Source: Dryomyza anilis (taxonomy: Eukaryota; Arthropoda; Insecta; Diptera; Dryomyzidae). From it: a stretch of 64,000 nt of DNA. Position numbers and translations under genes: made by a program. The stretch is taken from NCBI GenBank assembly GCA_951804985.1, contig OX638132.1:87362696-87426695 (forward strand), read 5' to 3'. Positions 1-12,034 of this stretch are shown here, piece by piece; the first letter of the stretch is position 1, and each line of letters starts with the position of its first letter. The notes beneath the pieces are model-generated. The model was not told the origin of the DNA and did not search any database. It saw nothing but the letters and a program-made list of their open reading frames with translations.

Positions 1-163
1 GGCTCGTATATCTTTCCATCATGAAATGGCAAACCTTACTGAAGAGAAATGTCAAAAGAGCGGCAAGAAATATGGCGTCGTTTGCTATCCCTGTCGCTCT
101 ACTTTTGTAGCGTCCCTGTTGAAAAAAACTTTTGTAGCGCTCTTATTGAAAAACCCTTTATAA
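1..163 (+). mobile_element. Right arm of a fold-back inverted-repeat element, cut by the window edge
   Basis: This segment is nearly identical to the right arm of the complete fold-back element at 34,750-35,093. It shares the run ATGAAATGGCAAACCTTACT, the block around CGTCCCTGTTGAAAAA, and the end CTCTTATTG-AAAACCCTTTAT. The matching left arm must lie before base 1. It has no coding capacity, so it can only be a non-autonomous element or a fragment. Its superfamily is not recognised. Confidence 0.75.
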
Positions 164-1682
164 TACCTCTCAACTACACACTACGTAGTATGTATTTTAA
201 ATAAATGAACATCGATCTCTATATCTTTTATGCAATATCCTCTGTTCACGTCTAGTGAATGTCGTGACTCGTTATTACTCACAGGGTGGTCGTCTTGCAG
301 CTACGTTTAATTGACTTGAAATATGCAGGTGGTTCCATCGGTGCATCCATTAAATAAACACACAGCCCACAGCCTGGCAGACAGGCAGGCAAGAGCTGCT
401 GCCACCCGATGATGATGACTTATTTAAGTTTTACGCAATTATTTCAAAATATTGCGCATATAATAATTTACGTAAATAGCATCGTGTAAGACTAGCATGC
501 AACGCCATCTGCAGCTGCCATCTTTGATGCATCCGTCATGCCTTTAATTGTCTGTACTACCATCCACGATACAGTGTAGCCGATTTGCTTTTTTTTGTTG
601 CTAATTTCACTGTGTAGATATAGAGCTGTGCTGATTTCTTGGCTGCATTATACAAAGATGAATAAAAAATTAAAATAAAACATCAAAAAAACGTCTTTTT
701 ATTTAAGTAAATAACAAAAAATAAAACAAGACAAAATAAAATAAAAATCTCAGCTCAGTACTAAATTCAGTTCATTTTTCGAACGATTCACATTGTCTGT
801 CAGGCATTATTTTTATTTTTTGATCTGTTTGTTTTTGTGTTCGTGTTATTAAGCTGCCGTGCGTATTTTTTTATTATAAGCCGCTGCTATTTTATGAGGG
901 TGTTTAAAAGGCGCATTTCGCAAAAAATAAATTGTTCAATTTTTGCGTTAAAAAAAAGTCAAGTGCTTTAATAATGAACCATTTGCGGTCATTTATTTTG
1001 ATGACAATGCATTTAATAAATCGCTATATTTGAAGAGTTTTTTTTTTATTTTTTTTTTTTTTATTTTGCGTAAGCCAAACTTAATGGTGTTGTGATGTGT
1101 AGTATGTATATGATTAAATTGGATTTTAGCGTAAATTCAGGCTCATTTTAAAGTTTTCATTTTAGAGTTATAAAAACCGAGTCTCGTTTTATACTTTTAC
1201 GTTTTTAAAACAAATACTGTACACGAAATCGTAACCGTAATACAAAAATCAGTGAAACAAAAATCTAAAACTGAAACTAAAACCGATATGAAATGTTATA
1301 TTTTGTATTGGTTTTAAAACGGGTTTTAAAATAGAATAAAAACTACATACAGAAAAATCCTCTTTTGGCATGATGTTGGAAGAACGAAAAAGTTGGTTGC
1401 AACAGACAACATCACTCTGTTAAAACGAATTTTCTCTAAATTTTGTTGGCGAAACTGACATATTAGCATATACACACTCCCAGTTGTTATAAAACTGTAC
1501 TAATTTGTTCTAAAACGGTTTAAAATTGGTTGTAGTATAAACTACTATTCTTTTGGTTTTGACAATAACAACAGACTAAGCGGTTACGAGAACCGAAGTT
1601 TGTTTGGGCAAAGAGTTGGTTGGCACATCAAATCTCTATTCTGTGTTTTGTTTGAAAAAACTACCCAGCAAACTAAAGGATA
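164..1682. other. AT-rich non-coding stretch
   Basis: No gene is seen. A less AT-rich patch at about 360-420 holds short CAGGCAGG and GATGATGA runs. Around 509-533 there is a CAGCTG E-box flanked by two GCCATCT words. Long T runs lie at about 1,040-1,070. From about 1,150 the DNA holds degenerate AAACCG / CGGTTTT words, also seen at 3,120-3,250 and 12,500-12,640. Confidence 0.5.
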
Positions 1683-2240
1683 TTTTTACGATATCGAAAC
1701 GATCATTTAGATGCACTAATTATCGTTTTCGATTATCTAAAATGATACGGGAATGATAGGGTTTTCGATAAAAACGAACGTATCTATAACGAGATCGCTT
1801 TTTTTGTAGAGATCGAAAAAGTTTTCATATTTGATAGACACTTTTTTTTGTTCCATAAATTTTTTTTTTACAATAATTTCAAAAAACTACGCATTTCAAT
1901 TTCAAAATATTTCGAGTTTCATTTGCGAAATTTTATCGAATTCAAAAATTATATTTATTAATAATATTTTTATAATTGTTTAGTTTAATATAATTGTCTA
2001 TATAGTTACTAGAAATATTAAAAATTGAGAAAAATGAGATTCATGTGATATGTCGTAAAATATGTCGTATGCAAAAATATCAAATTCTAGCAAATCGTTT
2101 GCGATTATTTTAAATGATACAAAATTGATAGAGTTTTCTATAAAAATGAATTTATTGAGAATGATATCGTTGTTTTTGTCGTTAAATGTATTAGGTTGAT
2201 GTCAAAACAGCTTTCATTTTCGATAAACAAATTTTACATT
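1683..2240. repeat. Degenerate direct repeat, two copies about 380 bp apart
   Basis: The stretch from about 1,715 to 1,850 and the stretch from about 2,095 to 2,235 share the same order of words: an ATCGTTT...CGATTAT block, AAATGATAC, a GATAG-GTTTT block, a run of AAAA(A/T)GAA, and GATATCG/GAGATCG followed by TTTTTGT. Identity is moderate, so this is an old duplication or a decayed repeat family. It has no coding capacity. Confidence 0.4.
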
Positions 2241-2256
2241 TTTTTATATATATTAA

Positions 2257-2974
2257 ATATCGTCACTATCATGCCAAAGGGGCGAATGTGCAATTTTTGA
2301 CATTTGCGTTTTTTTAAATTTTTGAATGTAGGCTATTCTCAAGTATGCTGTGCCAAAATCGCGTGTCATTTTGTTGGATATTTCTAGCCACAAAAGACAA
2401 AACCAAAAGTGCGAATTTGAAAAATTGAAAATCTTGTCATGCCAAAAGGGCGAATCTTTTCGTTTTTTCGCCATAACTTTTTATTGGAATAAGATAAAAT
2501 AGTGGTGTAAAGGCATTTATTGTTTGTATTCAAAGAATCTATCGTTCTGCATCATTAATTAAAAATATTTTGCCAAACATTTTTTCCTGCACTTAACAAA
2601 TGGCAAATTAATGTTTGGCAAAATATTTTTAATTAATTATGCCAATAGATAGGTTCTTTAAAAATAAACAATTAATGCCTCGACATTACTATTTTATCTT
2701 GCGCTAATAAAAAGTTATAGCATAAAAATCAAAAACATTTGCGTTTTGATTTGGATATAGCCTCACAAAATCCGTATTTATAATTCAGTAGGTTGTCCAA
2801 ATCTAAAGATATTTTATATATGTGATAATAATTGACGAATAAACTAAAATAACAGAAAAAAATTAAAAAAATATAAATTATTTTAATTTTAAAGCACTTC
2901 AAAATTTAAAATTTGATTTCCCAACATTTTTAAAAATGCATATTCGCCCCTTTGGCATGACAGTGACGATATTA
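2257..2974 (+). mobile_element. 717-bp inverted-repeat element (copy 1 of 3)
   Basis: The ends are inverted repeats: AATATCGTCACTATCATGCC at the left and the complement of the near-identical AATATCGTCACTGTCATGCC at the right. Both are followed by AAAGGGGCGAAT. An internal TCATGCCAAAAGGGCGAATC copy of the terminal motif lies at about 2,437. The middle (about 2,470-2,735) is itself a long imperfect palindrome centred near 2,597, with GATAAAATAGTGGTG facing GACATTACTATTTTATC. No transposase is encoded, so it is non-autonomous. Related copies are at 37.7-39.2 and 40.97-41.74 kb. The superfamily is not assigned because no clean target duplication is visible. Confidence 0.75.
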
Positions 2975-4540
2975 TATTTTATATTTGTACAGGAAAGTTT
3001 TTGTTTACAACAAATCCCAAAAAGATTTTTTTCCATTTCAAAAATTTAATTTAGTTCCAATTTAATAACTTCGTTTTTTGATATGGATAATTTTTCAATA
3101 TTTTAATTTAGGCTAATCATTCCAAATCCGAAAAATACAAAACAGAAATAAAAAAACACTTATATGGAACCGAGTTGCCGAATCCGTTTCATTATAAAAT
3201 CTAAAACTTAAACCTTATTCAAAATTGAAACGGGAATCGAAAAACTAAATCGTTATTCGTCTGTAGTTATTTCTTGATTTTAACTACAACCTTTAATACC
3301 TAGTTTTTCAGTAACTTTTTCAAATTAAACGAAGTTTAAAGTAGATGTAATTTTGTCAACATATCAAAAATAATAAAAATATATTAACTGATTACAGATA
3401 TAACTATGTTATATCTGTAATCGATTTGCTTAGGAACTATAGACGTTTTAAAAATTTAAAATAGTCTTAACCAAGTTTAAACGTGCACTAAAAAACAGGA
3501 CCTTAAAGTCACATAGTACCTAAACTTATAATGTTTTTATTGTTATAATAATTATTATATACCCCTCCTTTCACGTTGAACATAAAGACAATTTTTATTG
3601 ACTTTAATGCGTGCGCTGCAAAATACGACAGGTGTTTCGCGTATATAACTCAATTAAGTAATTAAAATCGAATCGATATATTCTATATATAATGTCTATA
3701 TATAGTACTTGTTTAATTACAGCAACTCAAGATCTCTCTACGCTGTCGAGTCTTTTAATAAACAAAAAACCGTCTGCAGTATCTACCATGGCTGTGAACC
3801 TGCATTAAAATGCAGTGTAAAATGTCTATAAATAAAAATGTTATGTCAAAATATTGATGTTTCTTACAACATCCTCTAGTGTGTAAAAACAGGCATGTGT
3901 GTGTCAGAGTGCTTCATCGAGAAGTCATGATCACGAATTTCAAGTTTGCACATGTTCGTACTGTTTATTAAATACACTAAGAAAAAATATATATAAAATC
4001 CCTTAATTCAAAAAGTTTCGATGGATACTGAACCAAGTTTGATATCCCTTTCTATGTTCATAGAAAGAAATGTTCTCATAAATCATGTATTCTCCGCATA
4101 AATTTTGCAAAAACAAATCATGATATCCAAGCAATCATAATGATTTTGTTTTTATTCATAATATATGAATATATTTGAGAACTCAATTATTATGATTAAT
4201 AGAATAAAATTATGCTTATGTTTACTCATGTTTTATGTACAATATATTCATAAGTCATGAGTAATCGATATAGGTTTTGAAATACATTTTATGATTTATT
4301 ATTCATAATTCATGATTAAAATGTCATACATTGTGCTAAATAGTCGTAGCCAAATAGCAGATGGGAAAATAAATCTAAATTATGCTAAACAAAGCGAAAA
4401 ATAACGCTTTTGAAAATATAATATGTCAATGGGTAAGCAATATACAATGGAAAAATATATCACTTTAATTTATTTGTCTGTTAAATTCTTACATTTATTT
4501 TCAATTGACTTATTTTTCACTTTATTCACTCACCTTAATG
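2975..4540. other. AT-rich non-coding stretch with a short perfect hairpin
   Basis: No gene is seen. At 3,390-3,422 two perfect 15-base arms (GATTACAGATATAAC and its complement) enclose a 3-base loop. The part from about 4,080 to 4,330 is full of overlapping CATGATT / AATCATG / ATTCATAA words on both strands, suggesting a decayed palindromic element. Confidence 0.5.
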
Positions 4541-4872
4541 TTCTATATAAAAAAAAAAAAATAATCGACTTAAATATAACAACCGACATTAATTGCATTC
4601 ATTAATCAATCCAGCTATGAAATTCCATAATTTAATATAAACATTTGCTATTCGTTAATTCAGCAATTCTATTTGCAAATATGAAATATGTACGTCAATC
4701 GACTTAAATATAACAACCGACTTTAATTGCATTCATTAATCAATCCAGCTATGAAATTCCATAATTTAATGTAAACATTAGCTATTCGTTAATTCAGCAA
4801 TTCTGTTTGCTAATATGAAATATGTACGTCAATGCAGCAAATAATATAGTCGGTACAGTTTTAGCAAATATT
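4540..4872. repeat. Tandemly duplicated arm of an ACAGAAAAAA-type MITE
   Basis: A unit of about 134 bp starting AATCGACTTAAATATAACAA occurs at about 4,563 and again at about 4,697. The two are almost identical and differ by single bases. The sequence matches the arms of the MITE at 14,982-15,268: AACCGA, ATTAATTGCATT-ATTAAT, TATGAAAT, GTACGTCAATGCAGCAAAT, TAGTCGG-ACAG. The copy here therefore looks like one arm that was duplicated in tandem. Confidence 0.65.
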
Positions 4873-4889
4873 ATTTACTTGCAACAAGC

Positions 4890-5883
4890 ATATCTATATA
4901 TATAAAACTCTTGGTCCGCCTGTCTGTCTGTCTGTTTGTTCCAGCATCACGTCTAAACCGCTGAACCGATTTAACTGAAATTTTGCCACAGTATACTAAG
5001 GAGTCCGGAGGGTGTCATATGGGCGGGATTGGACAAAGGGGCGTGGTACCTCCCATACAACCTAAACTTTCAAAACGACATAACTCAGCACATACACAAT
5101 CTAAAAAGATGAAACAAAAAACTAAAATTCACCACACTAAAACTCACCACACTACAACTCACCACACTAAAACTCAGCACACTAAAATTCACCACAATAA
5201 AACTCACCACGCTAAAACTCACCACACTAAAAATTCAACATACTAAAACTCACCACACCAAAACTCACCACACTAAAACTCACCACACCAAAATTCACCA
5301 CACTAAAACTCACCACACTAAAACTCACCACATTAAAACTCAACACACCGAAACTCACCACACCGAAACTCACCACACTAAAACTCACCGCCCTAAAACT
5401 CACCACAATAAAACTCACCACACTAAAACTCAACACAATAAAGCTCACCACACTAAAACTCACCAAACCAAAACTCACTACACTAAAACACACCACACCA
5501 AAACTCACCACACTAAAAATTTACTAAACTAAAAATTCAACACACTAAAACTCTCCACATTAAAACTAACTACACTAAAACTTCTACTGGGAAAAACTCT
5601 ACGGGGAAAAATTCTACCGGGAAGAGTTCTACCGGGAAGAATTCTACGGTAAAGCGTTCTACTGGGAAGAATTCTACGGTGAAATATTCTACTGTCTGAA
5701 TTGTCTTTGAGAAAAGTTGTTTTGGCGGCGAATTATTATTTGGTTACTACATTTATAAAACCAATAAAAACTTCCGCAGCGAAGCACGGGCTCCTGATAT
5801 AAAAAATAATAATAATGTTTTTTTATATTGATAAAATCGCTTTATATCTATGAATTCACAAAATCTTTGCACGAGTCGTGCAG
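4890..5883 (+). mobile_element. Minisatellite-bearing interspersed element with GTCT microsatellite (copy A)
   Basis: The copy starts with a TATATATA run, then AACTCTTGGTCCG and (CTGT)n, then a conserved block (CACGTCTAAACCGCTGAACC; GGAGTCCGGAGGGTGTCA; about 4,920-5,100). A 15-bp minisatellite follows (unit CACACTAAAACTCAC, about 5,127-5,520), then a degenerate 16-17-bp minisatellite (GGGAAGAATTCTACCG-like, about 5,580-5,700), and a conserved tail ending near GCACGAGTCGTGC. A second copy in the opposite orientation is at 18,220-19,316. The layout, with TA and GTCY microsatellites and internal tandem repeats, resembles Helentron-associated non-autonomous elements of flies. That family assignment is an inference. 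Open frames across the array are repeat artefacts. Confidence 0.7.
5127..5520. repeat. 15-bp minisatellite inside copy A
   Basis: There are about 26 units of CACACTAAAACTCAC with scattered substitutions. The unit length is a multiple of three, so both strands can stay open: THHTK-type repeats on + and VVSFS-type repeats on -. These frames have no independent support as genes. Confidence 0.9.
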
Positions 5884-7799
5884 AAAAAAACCGAAATGCA
5901 TATGATTGAGTAAATCAAGTTTGACATGTGCATCTATTTCATTAATTATGTTTGCCACAATCAAAACATTATAAAACAAAGCATATATTTTCTTTTCGTG
6001 TATTTGATTTTGTATTGGGTATAAGATTTATTTCAGTATTTTTTTATATAGGTACTACAATGAACATAAACTGTCTTATTACTTGAATTTTTATTATTTC
6101 CCGGAATTCGATGAATTTAATGCATTTGGGAAGTTATTAAAGAGAGATATAAATTTGTTACTTTTTATTTGACTTCAATTTACCAAGATGTCTATTGAAA
6201 AATACATAAAATAAAAATTAAATATTTAGTTAGAAAACACTTTAAGTCTTACTCCCCCTATATTGTAATATAAAACCATAAAAAATACTATTGAACAAAA
6301 TATTGTAAAACCTATAAAAAAAATGTTCAAATAAAACTCTAAATGAATGTGAAATGCATATGCATAAAATACTGCCGCTATTTTCAAATCTATTATGGAA
6401 AATATGCAAATTTTAACAGCGATTACCATGCATGACAAGCGCCCATGCAGCGCATTAAATCAATACAACGAGAACGTGTCTGTCAAAAATTTGGAGTCTT
6501 TATTTTTTGCTTTATTTGTGTGGCTCATTGATGTATAAGTGGAAATCGATAATTTAATAAAATAAGTTTTTTGTAGCACTACGAAAAGTATGAATTTGAA
6601 ATATGCCAAAACTAAAGTAAAATGAAAAAAAAAAAAAAAATTCATTATAACTTTTTGGCATTTTAATAACGCATGAATTGACAGAAAATCACGCAAATGA
6701 ATGCACATTAAAGTACTTTTTTATACCATTTCATTTTACTGTTTATTTAATTAAAATTCATAAATATAAAATATACGCGAGTTAATTTAAAAAATAAAAT
6801 TCTTTAATTTTTTAGCAAACTTTGCGCGTAATAATGTCATTTATATTAAAAAAAACATTTAATTAAAAGCCATTGCATAAAAATATTTATTTCAGTAAAT
6901 TATGTGTTGGCCGCTTAAAATGTTAATAAAAATTAAAAACAGCACATAAAATTGAGAGAGACTTAAATTAAAAATTGACCACACATTTACCAAATAATGT
7001 GTGTGCCCCAAATGAAAATTATAATAATTCGCTCATTATGTTGTTGCTGCTTAATAAGGCTATCGTTTTCGGCTTAACACCCACTTACAAATTATTACAC
7101 CACATATATATTTTTTATATATATAGACCGAATATAATATAGCCATGCACAAAAACAAATGCTATTAATTATCCTTCTTATGGCTTAATTATGAATCCTT
7201 TTCATGTGACGCGCCTCGGATTTTTTCCTCAATATATATTTATAACGTCACACACAAGGACACTTAAGCCTACATAAGGCCGTTAAAGGATATTTAATGT
7301 TATCGAGGGAGCTGTCTGCAGTTCAGTGGGGGCTGGTAGACAATTAAATGCTCGCTCTGAATCGTAATTACGCGTTACAAATTATGTATTGTGTTTTTGC
7401 ATTCAGCTCAAATTCCAATAATAACAGTTACAATATCAATAATGACAACGCTCGCGTATATTCAAAAGGCAATTCAAGCATAAAATAATTAATTTTATTG
7501 ATTTGGGCGCGTTTTGGTTGCCGTTTTTATTATACTTGGATATTATGTATAATGAGTTGCTGGGCCTTTACTATCAGCTGGTGTTAAGATGGACATGACA
7601 AATTAAATACGGATTTTCATTTTCAAACTAATTTAGAGTTGCCAAAGGAAATTGATTATAATATGAAATTGAGAAATATAATCGAAATTATAATCATAGC
7701 TTAATTTTCAACAGATTACATCGTACACATGAGAAAATCCTATGTATTCTTAAATTTTTCATTAAACATTTGAAAAAACTTGGATATACTTCATAGCTG
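5884..7799. other. AT-rich non-coding stretch
   Basis: I see nothing coding. The part from about 6,900 to 7,600 is slightly less AT-rich and free of recognisable repeats. It could be single-copy intronic or intergenic DNA. Confidence 0.5.
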
Positions 7800-7811
7800 A
7801 GATATATCAGT

Positions 7812-8122
7812 AATAATAATAATAGTTTGGCACTACAGTCCTATAAGAACTTCGGCCGAGCTCTCTCACCATTTTGAGATGTGCGTGTTAAATTTGTACT
7901 CAAAGTGGTGGGACCTACAGTTTATTGCCGAATCCGAATGGCGGGTGAGAGCTTTTCATAGGCAATGTTTTACTCTCGTAAGTTTGCCATTTACTGCCGA
8001 GAGGTAGCGCGGTATAGACAAATGTGTCTATGAAAAGATATTGTTAGCCCCAGTCCAGGCTTGAACCGGGAACCTTTTGGCTCGCAGTCCAACGAACTAA
8101 CCACTGTGCTATCGCGGCTACA
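7812..8122 (-). mobile_element. tRNA-derived SINE, full-length copy 1
   Basis: Read on the - strand, the element begins at about 8,120 with a tRNA-like head. An A box (TAGCACAGTGG) lies at 8,101-8,111 and a B box (GGTTCAAGCC) at 8,059-8,068, the layout of an internal RNA polymerase III promoter. An unrelated body of about 230 bp follows and ends in an (ATT)n tail at 7,812-7,825. A perfect 12-bp target duplication, AGATATATCAGT, flanks it at 7,800-7,811 and 8,123-8,134, which fixes both ends and shows insertion by retroposition. The head does not fold as a clean functional tRNA, so this is not a tRNA gene. Two relatives are at 22,481-22,790 and 46,223-46,403. Confidence 0.88.
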
Positions 8123-8479
8123 AGATATATCAGTTATATATCAGATATATCAGTAGTTAATACAAAAACAGTTTTCCGAAACGAATTATTTTACGGTTTT
8201 TATTAGCATTTTTTAAGGTATCATCCAATTTGAATTTAGTAAATTTGAATTAATTTTTATTTATAATATCGCATAGTAGCATTTCAAATGGAAACAAATC
8301 CTTTAAATGAATTGCATTAAGAAACTCAGAGAGATCTCACATATAAAATGTATGCCGGAAAAGAGATATTACTTTTTATTATGAAAATATGATATGCATT
8401 TGCATTTCAAATTCAAATAAAAACCGTAAAGGAATTGATCTGGGTTCACACAAATACTTAGAATGAATCCAAGTTTTAC

Positions 8480-8691
8480 GTACACCCAGAAAAAAATACT
8501 ATATAAATAATAGTTTTTTACTATTAAAAATAATCAATAGGATAAATTATTATTTTAATCGGAAAATACCATTAAATACTAGAAAATTCAATAACATTGC
8601 CATTGAGTCTATATGAAAGTATATATTTTGTATATACTATTAAATCAATAATTGTCGTATTGACCAATTTTAATGGGATTTCTGGGTGTAC
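8480..8691. mobile_element. MITE with GTACACCCAGAAA terminal inverted repeats
   Basis: The 212-bp element has perfect 13-bp inverted ends, GTACACCCAGAAA and TTTCTGGGTGTAC. Inside are AATAGTTTTTTACTATTAAA, AATCAATAGGATAAATTATT and, near the right end, ACCAATTTTAATGGGAT. The same internal words recur at 29,263-29,443 and 29,743-29,959. It is too short to encode a transposase. Confidence 0.8.
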
Positions 8692-9385
8692 ATGCACAGA
8701 AAAATATTTGTCTAAATATATCAAAAAAAGTGTATAAATACAAATCATTATTTATGGTTTTTGCGGCGATACGATATTTAATAGTATTGATTAATTATTT
8801 AATTATATTAATTAATAAATTAATTGAACAGAATTAAAGGAAATTAAAACACACGAATACGTTGTTTTTATTTGTCATTTTTATTTCATATTTATTTATT
8901 TTGTTGTATTTTACTACTTACTACTTTTTGTTCGAAATGTTAACCACGTCCACGTCACCAACAAAGTTACATATAATAAAGGGCAAATCTAAAACACAAA
9001 TAAGGGAAGATATTGTCAAAGTCATGATATACGCACGATATACGGAAAAAAATCCCGACGAACCGAATAGGCAAGCACACGTTGCGATGAACCCAATAAT
9101 ACTGTGTAGTGTTTTTCAAACTGTGTGTGGCTTTATAACTTTGTGTGGCTTTATAACTGTGTAGTGCCACTAAAACTGTGTAGTGCCTTCAAAACTGTGT
9201 ATTGCCTTTAAAACAGTCGGTTGGTGTATATATGCATATATTTTAGCATATACCCCAATCCAGAAATAATTTAATTTTATGCTTTCAAATAATTCGCATA
9301 TCCAATTAATAGAATGAATTATTTTGTTTCAATTAATCTCAGTTGCTATATTTTACAATACAATATTATTTCATGTGTGAAAAAT
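8692..9385 (+). mobile_element. Interspersed element with 19-bp internal repeats (copy 1)
   Basis: The copy abuts the preceding MITE and starts GCACAGAAAAATAT. It shares its whole order of blocks with 12,850-13,492: GATTAATTATTTAATTATAT, the TATTT-rich segment, AACCACGT(C/T)CACGTCACCAA, CAAAGTC(A/T)TGATATACGCAC, a short minisatellite (GTGTAGTGCC-TTTAAAACT, about 9,110-9,215), TCGGTTGGTGTA, and TTTTAGCATATAC. The open frame of 100 codons here is not kept in the other copy, so no gene is inferred. Confidence 0.65.
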
Positions 9386-10915
9386 ATTGCCCGACGGTAT
9401 TATCAGCTATTTTAAATTTCAAGCATTATAAGAAACAGTAATGAAAACAGATTTTGAAAAAGATTTTTGATATCAAAAAATACAAAAAAATGAATTTACA
9501 TTTTAATTTAATACATTTATTTGATACTGTTAATTTTTTGTGAATAATATCGTGTTTATTTTTGTATCAACCGTATATTAAAATCACTACCGAACACGAT
9601 TTTTACCATGGGCATCTCATACATCATTTCTATATAATTCGTTGGTGTTGAGTTTGACTACACACTGAGTTTTTTCCTATTACGTCACGTTTTTGCGAAA
9701 ATTGCAAAAGTATTTTTAAGCCGTTCTCAACCACTACTTAGAATAAAAAAAAATATAGTTCTGTAGAATAATAGTTTTATAGAAAAATGTAAACTCTATT
9801 TTTCTTTTAATAGTTAATATACTAATAAATGCTAATATTGCACTAATTTTTCAAGATATTAGGATTCAAACTTGGAAAATTTAGATAGTCTAAAAAAAAA
9901 ATATTTGTCGAGTTTAGATTGAAATATCTTTAAAATCTATAGGAATATTAGTATTTATCAATAAATTTTAATTAGTCAAGACAATTGAAAGAAAAGTTGC
10001 GTTTACAGTTTTTTGAAAATCCATTTGTATAAAGTGCTGTATTTTTTAAATTATAAAAAATGGCTGAAAAGGGCCTAAAATATCGATAGCAATTTTCTTA
10101 AAAATCTTACGCAATAGAAGAAAACTGACTATGCAGTGAAAATCAGCATCCGCGAGCTATATAGAATTGATGTATGTGAAGTCCATGATAAATTTTTTTC
10201 TCGTTTTGTTGAGTACTAGAATAAAAGCATTCAACTTTTTTTCCTAATTTAAATTTTCATAATTAAATTTTATAATTTAAATTAATAACTTTGGAGATAT
10301 AAATAAAAGGGCTCATTTTTGTTATTGTTATTAATCAAATTTAATGTCATACGTGTGACATCGTACTGCTCGTTACGCATCATTAAATATCACGCTTAAC
10401 CTCCTGAGTCACTGAGTCAAGACACGCGTCACATGCGCATGTGCAATGGCATTTTCATTAAATTATGCAGCTCTTCTATATGTTTTTTTTTAACACTTGA
10501 AGTATGTCGTTTACTAGCAGGCATTTGTGATTTGTATTTACAAAAAAAAAATTATGAATTCAAACAGCATTTTTATAAATGTATTGATTTATAGAGGGTC
10601 TGTCTGTTGAAATCACGATTTTATAAAAACTAAAAGAGCTAAATCAATGAAACTTCGTATTTATATTACTGTATACCTGCGCTACCTGGTATTAAAAATG
10701 GGCGTGATCGGTTAATGTTCGGTTAAGTTTTAATTCGATGTATTTTCTAATAGAACTATTTAAATTTGAGATTTAACCTTTTCGATTTCAATGAAATTTG
10801 GGCAACTGATAAATAGTATGATAAACAAATATGCATTGCTATTTTTATTTTATTTTAACCGATCACTACTTCCAGACATACAATGGTTCAAAGTTACGAA
10901 AAATGGTAAAAAATC
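9386..10915. other. AT-rich non-coding stretch
   Basis: I see no gene and no clear repeat. Around 10,350-10,450 there is a less AT-rich patch with ACGTGTGACATCG and CACGCGTCACATGCGCATG words. Confidence 0.45.
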
Positions 10916-10916
10916 A

Positions 10917-11045
10917 CATTAAGGGTATTCATTTCACTTCGTATCAACTGCGTATATGCGTATTTCGTAAAAATTATAAGCTTTATAGAGTAGATTTTTT
11001 CGAAATACGCATAAACGCAGGTGATACGAAATGAAATGAATACCC
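10917..11045. mobile_element. Short near-perfect palindromic MITE
   Basis: The two halves of this roughly 130-bp element are inverted copies: AAGGGTATTCATTTCACTTC at the left and the complement of AAGGGTATTCATTTCATTTC at the right. The match continues through CGTATCA, CTGCGT, ATGCGTATTTCG to a short AT-rich centre. The flanks allow a TA or ATT target duplication, and the sequence does not decide between them. Open frames on both strands simply read the two arms. Confidence 0.75.
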
Positions 11046-11047
11046 TT

Positions 11048-12034
11048 ATTATATACAAAATAATTATATGAATATAAAGCAGTTTCCGAAATCAAAATTC
11101 GACAATTGTTTACGATAATAAGTAGAATGCCATGACCGCATAAATAACTCTTTCTGGATAAAACATTTCCTGTTGCTACAACCAAACATTTATCATTGTA
11201 TCGAATTTATATCGAATCAACTGATCGCTTGACAGCTGATCAGATCGTAAATCTAAAAATACGACCAAACAATAACTGACACTACAAAACATGCAGCACA
11301 ACAGAACACCAAACAAAAAAAAAAAGAGGTGCGATCACGTGCACGATCTCCAGCTGAGCTATGGGCGCCTGTGCTGCATAAACAATTCACAAGATCAGAC
11401 TAAGCAATCTGATTAAAGCCAATGCATATCTGGCTGGCACTGTGCATCTCTGAGGTGTGGGATGGACGCGGCTATAAAAATGGTGAGGTCCCTAAATTTC
11501 ATTGACAGCACACGCAGACAGACACGTCTGGATTTTATGTGATATTTAAAAAGACATTTCTACGAATTTCATTAGTGCATGCATGATCTTTGGAAAGCAA
11601 TAAAAATTAATGAATGCTGTGTGGAAAAGAAAACAATTTAATAAATTTTTAAACAAAAAATATCAAATAACAATTTAAATAAAACAGTTAAGCTGTCAAT
11701 TAATATTTGATAAACACTTGAGGATAACACCAAAGAAAATTATTTAAATACGCCCATGACGACAAATCGACTGATCGATCCACTGTTTAATATGTGAAGA
11801 ACTGTTGAAGAACTGAATTGATTAATGGGTATTGACTGAAATTTTACATGATTTTGCTGCAATGGATTTATATTTTTTAAAAAGATATTGGAAGACCGAA
11901 ATGTTTTTAGTCAATCAAATGGAGGTTACGAAATGCTTCATGCTGGCTGAATAATTGATAATCAATTCGAGTCATATTTTCATATTTGTCGTTTTTAAAC
12001 TTAGGCATTTTTGATCTCGATCTTGAAAAATAAT
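11048..12034. other. Non-coding stretch, partly less AT-rich
   Basis: No gene is seen. From about 11,200 to 11,560 the DNA is less AT-rich and apparently single-copy, with CAGCTGATCAGATCG, GATCTCCAGCTGAGC and a GGCTATAAAAATGG TATA-like word at 11,470-11,483. A promoter is possible, but I see no open frame or splice signal to support it. Confidence 0.35.

Noticed and set aside
5127..5520. Possible CRISPR-like or histidine-rich repeat protein locus
   Set aside because: Units are contiguous 15-mers with no spacers, and the HHTKT frames follow from the unit length. The setting is an interspersed fly element.
8041..8122. Possible tRNA gene
   Set aside because: The A and B boxes belong to the head of a SINE with a body, a tail and a target duplication. 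The acceptor and anticodon stems do not pair cleanly.
11470..11483. TATA-box-like GGCTATAAAAATGG
   Set aside because: In DNA this AT-rich such words are expected. No initiator, open frame or exon signal follows closely.
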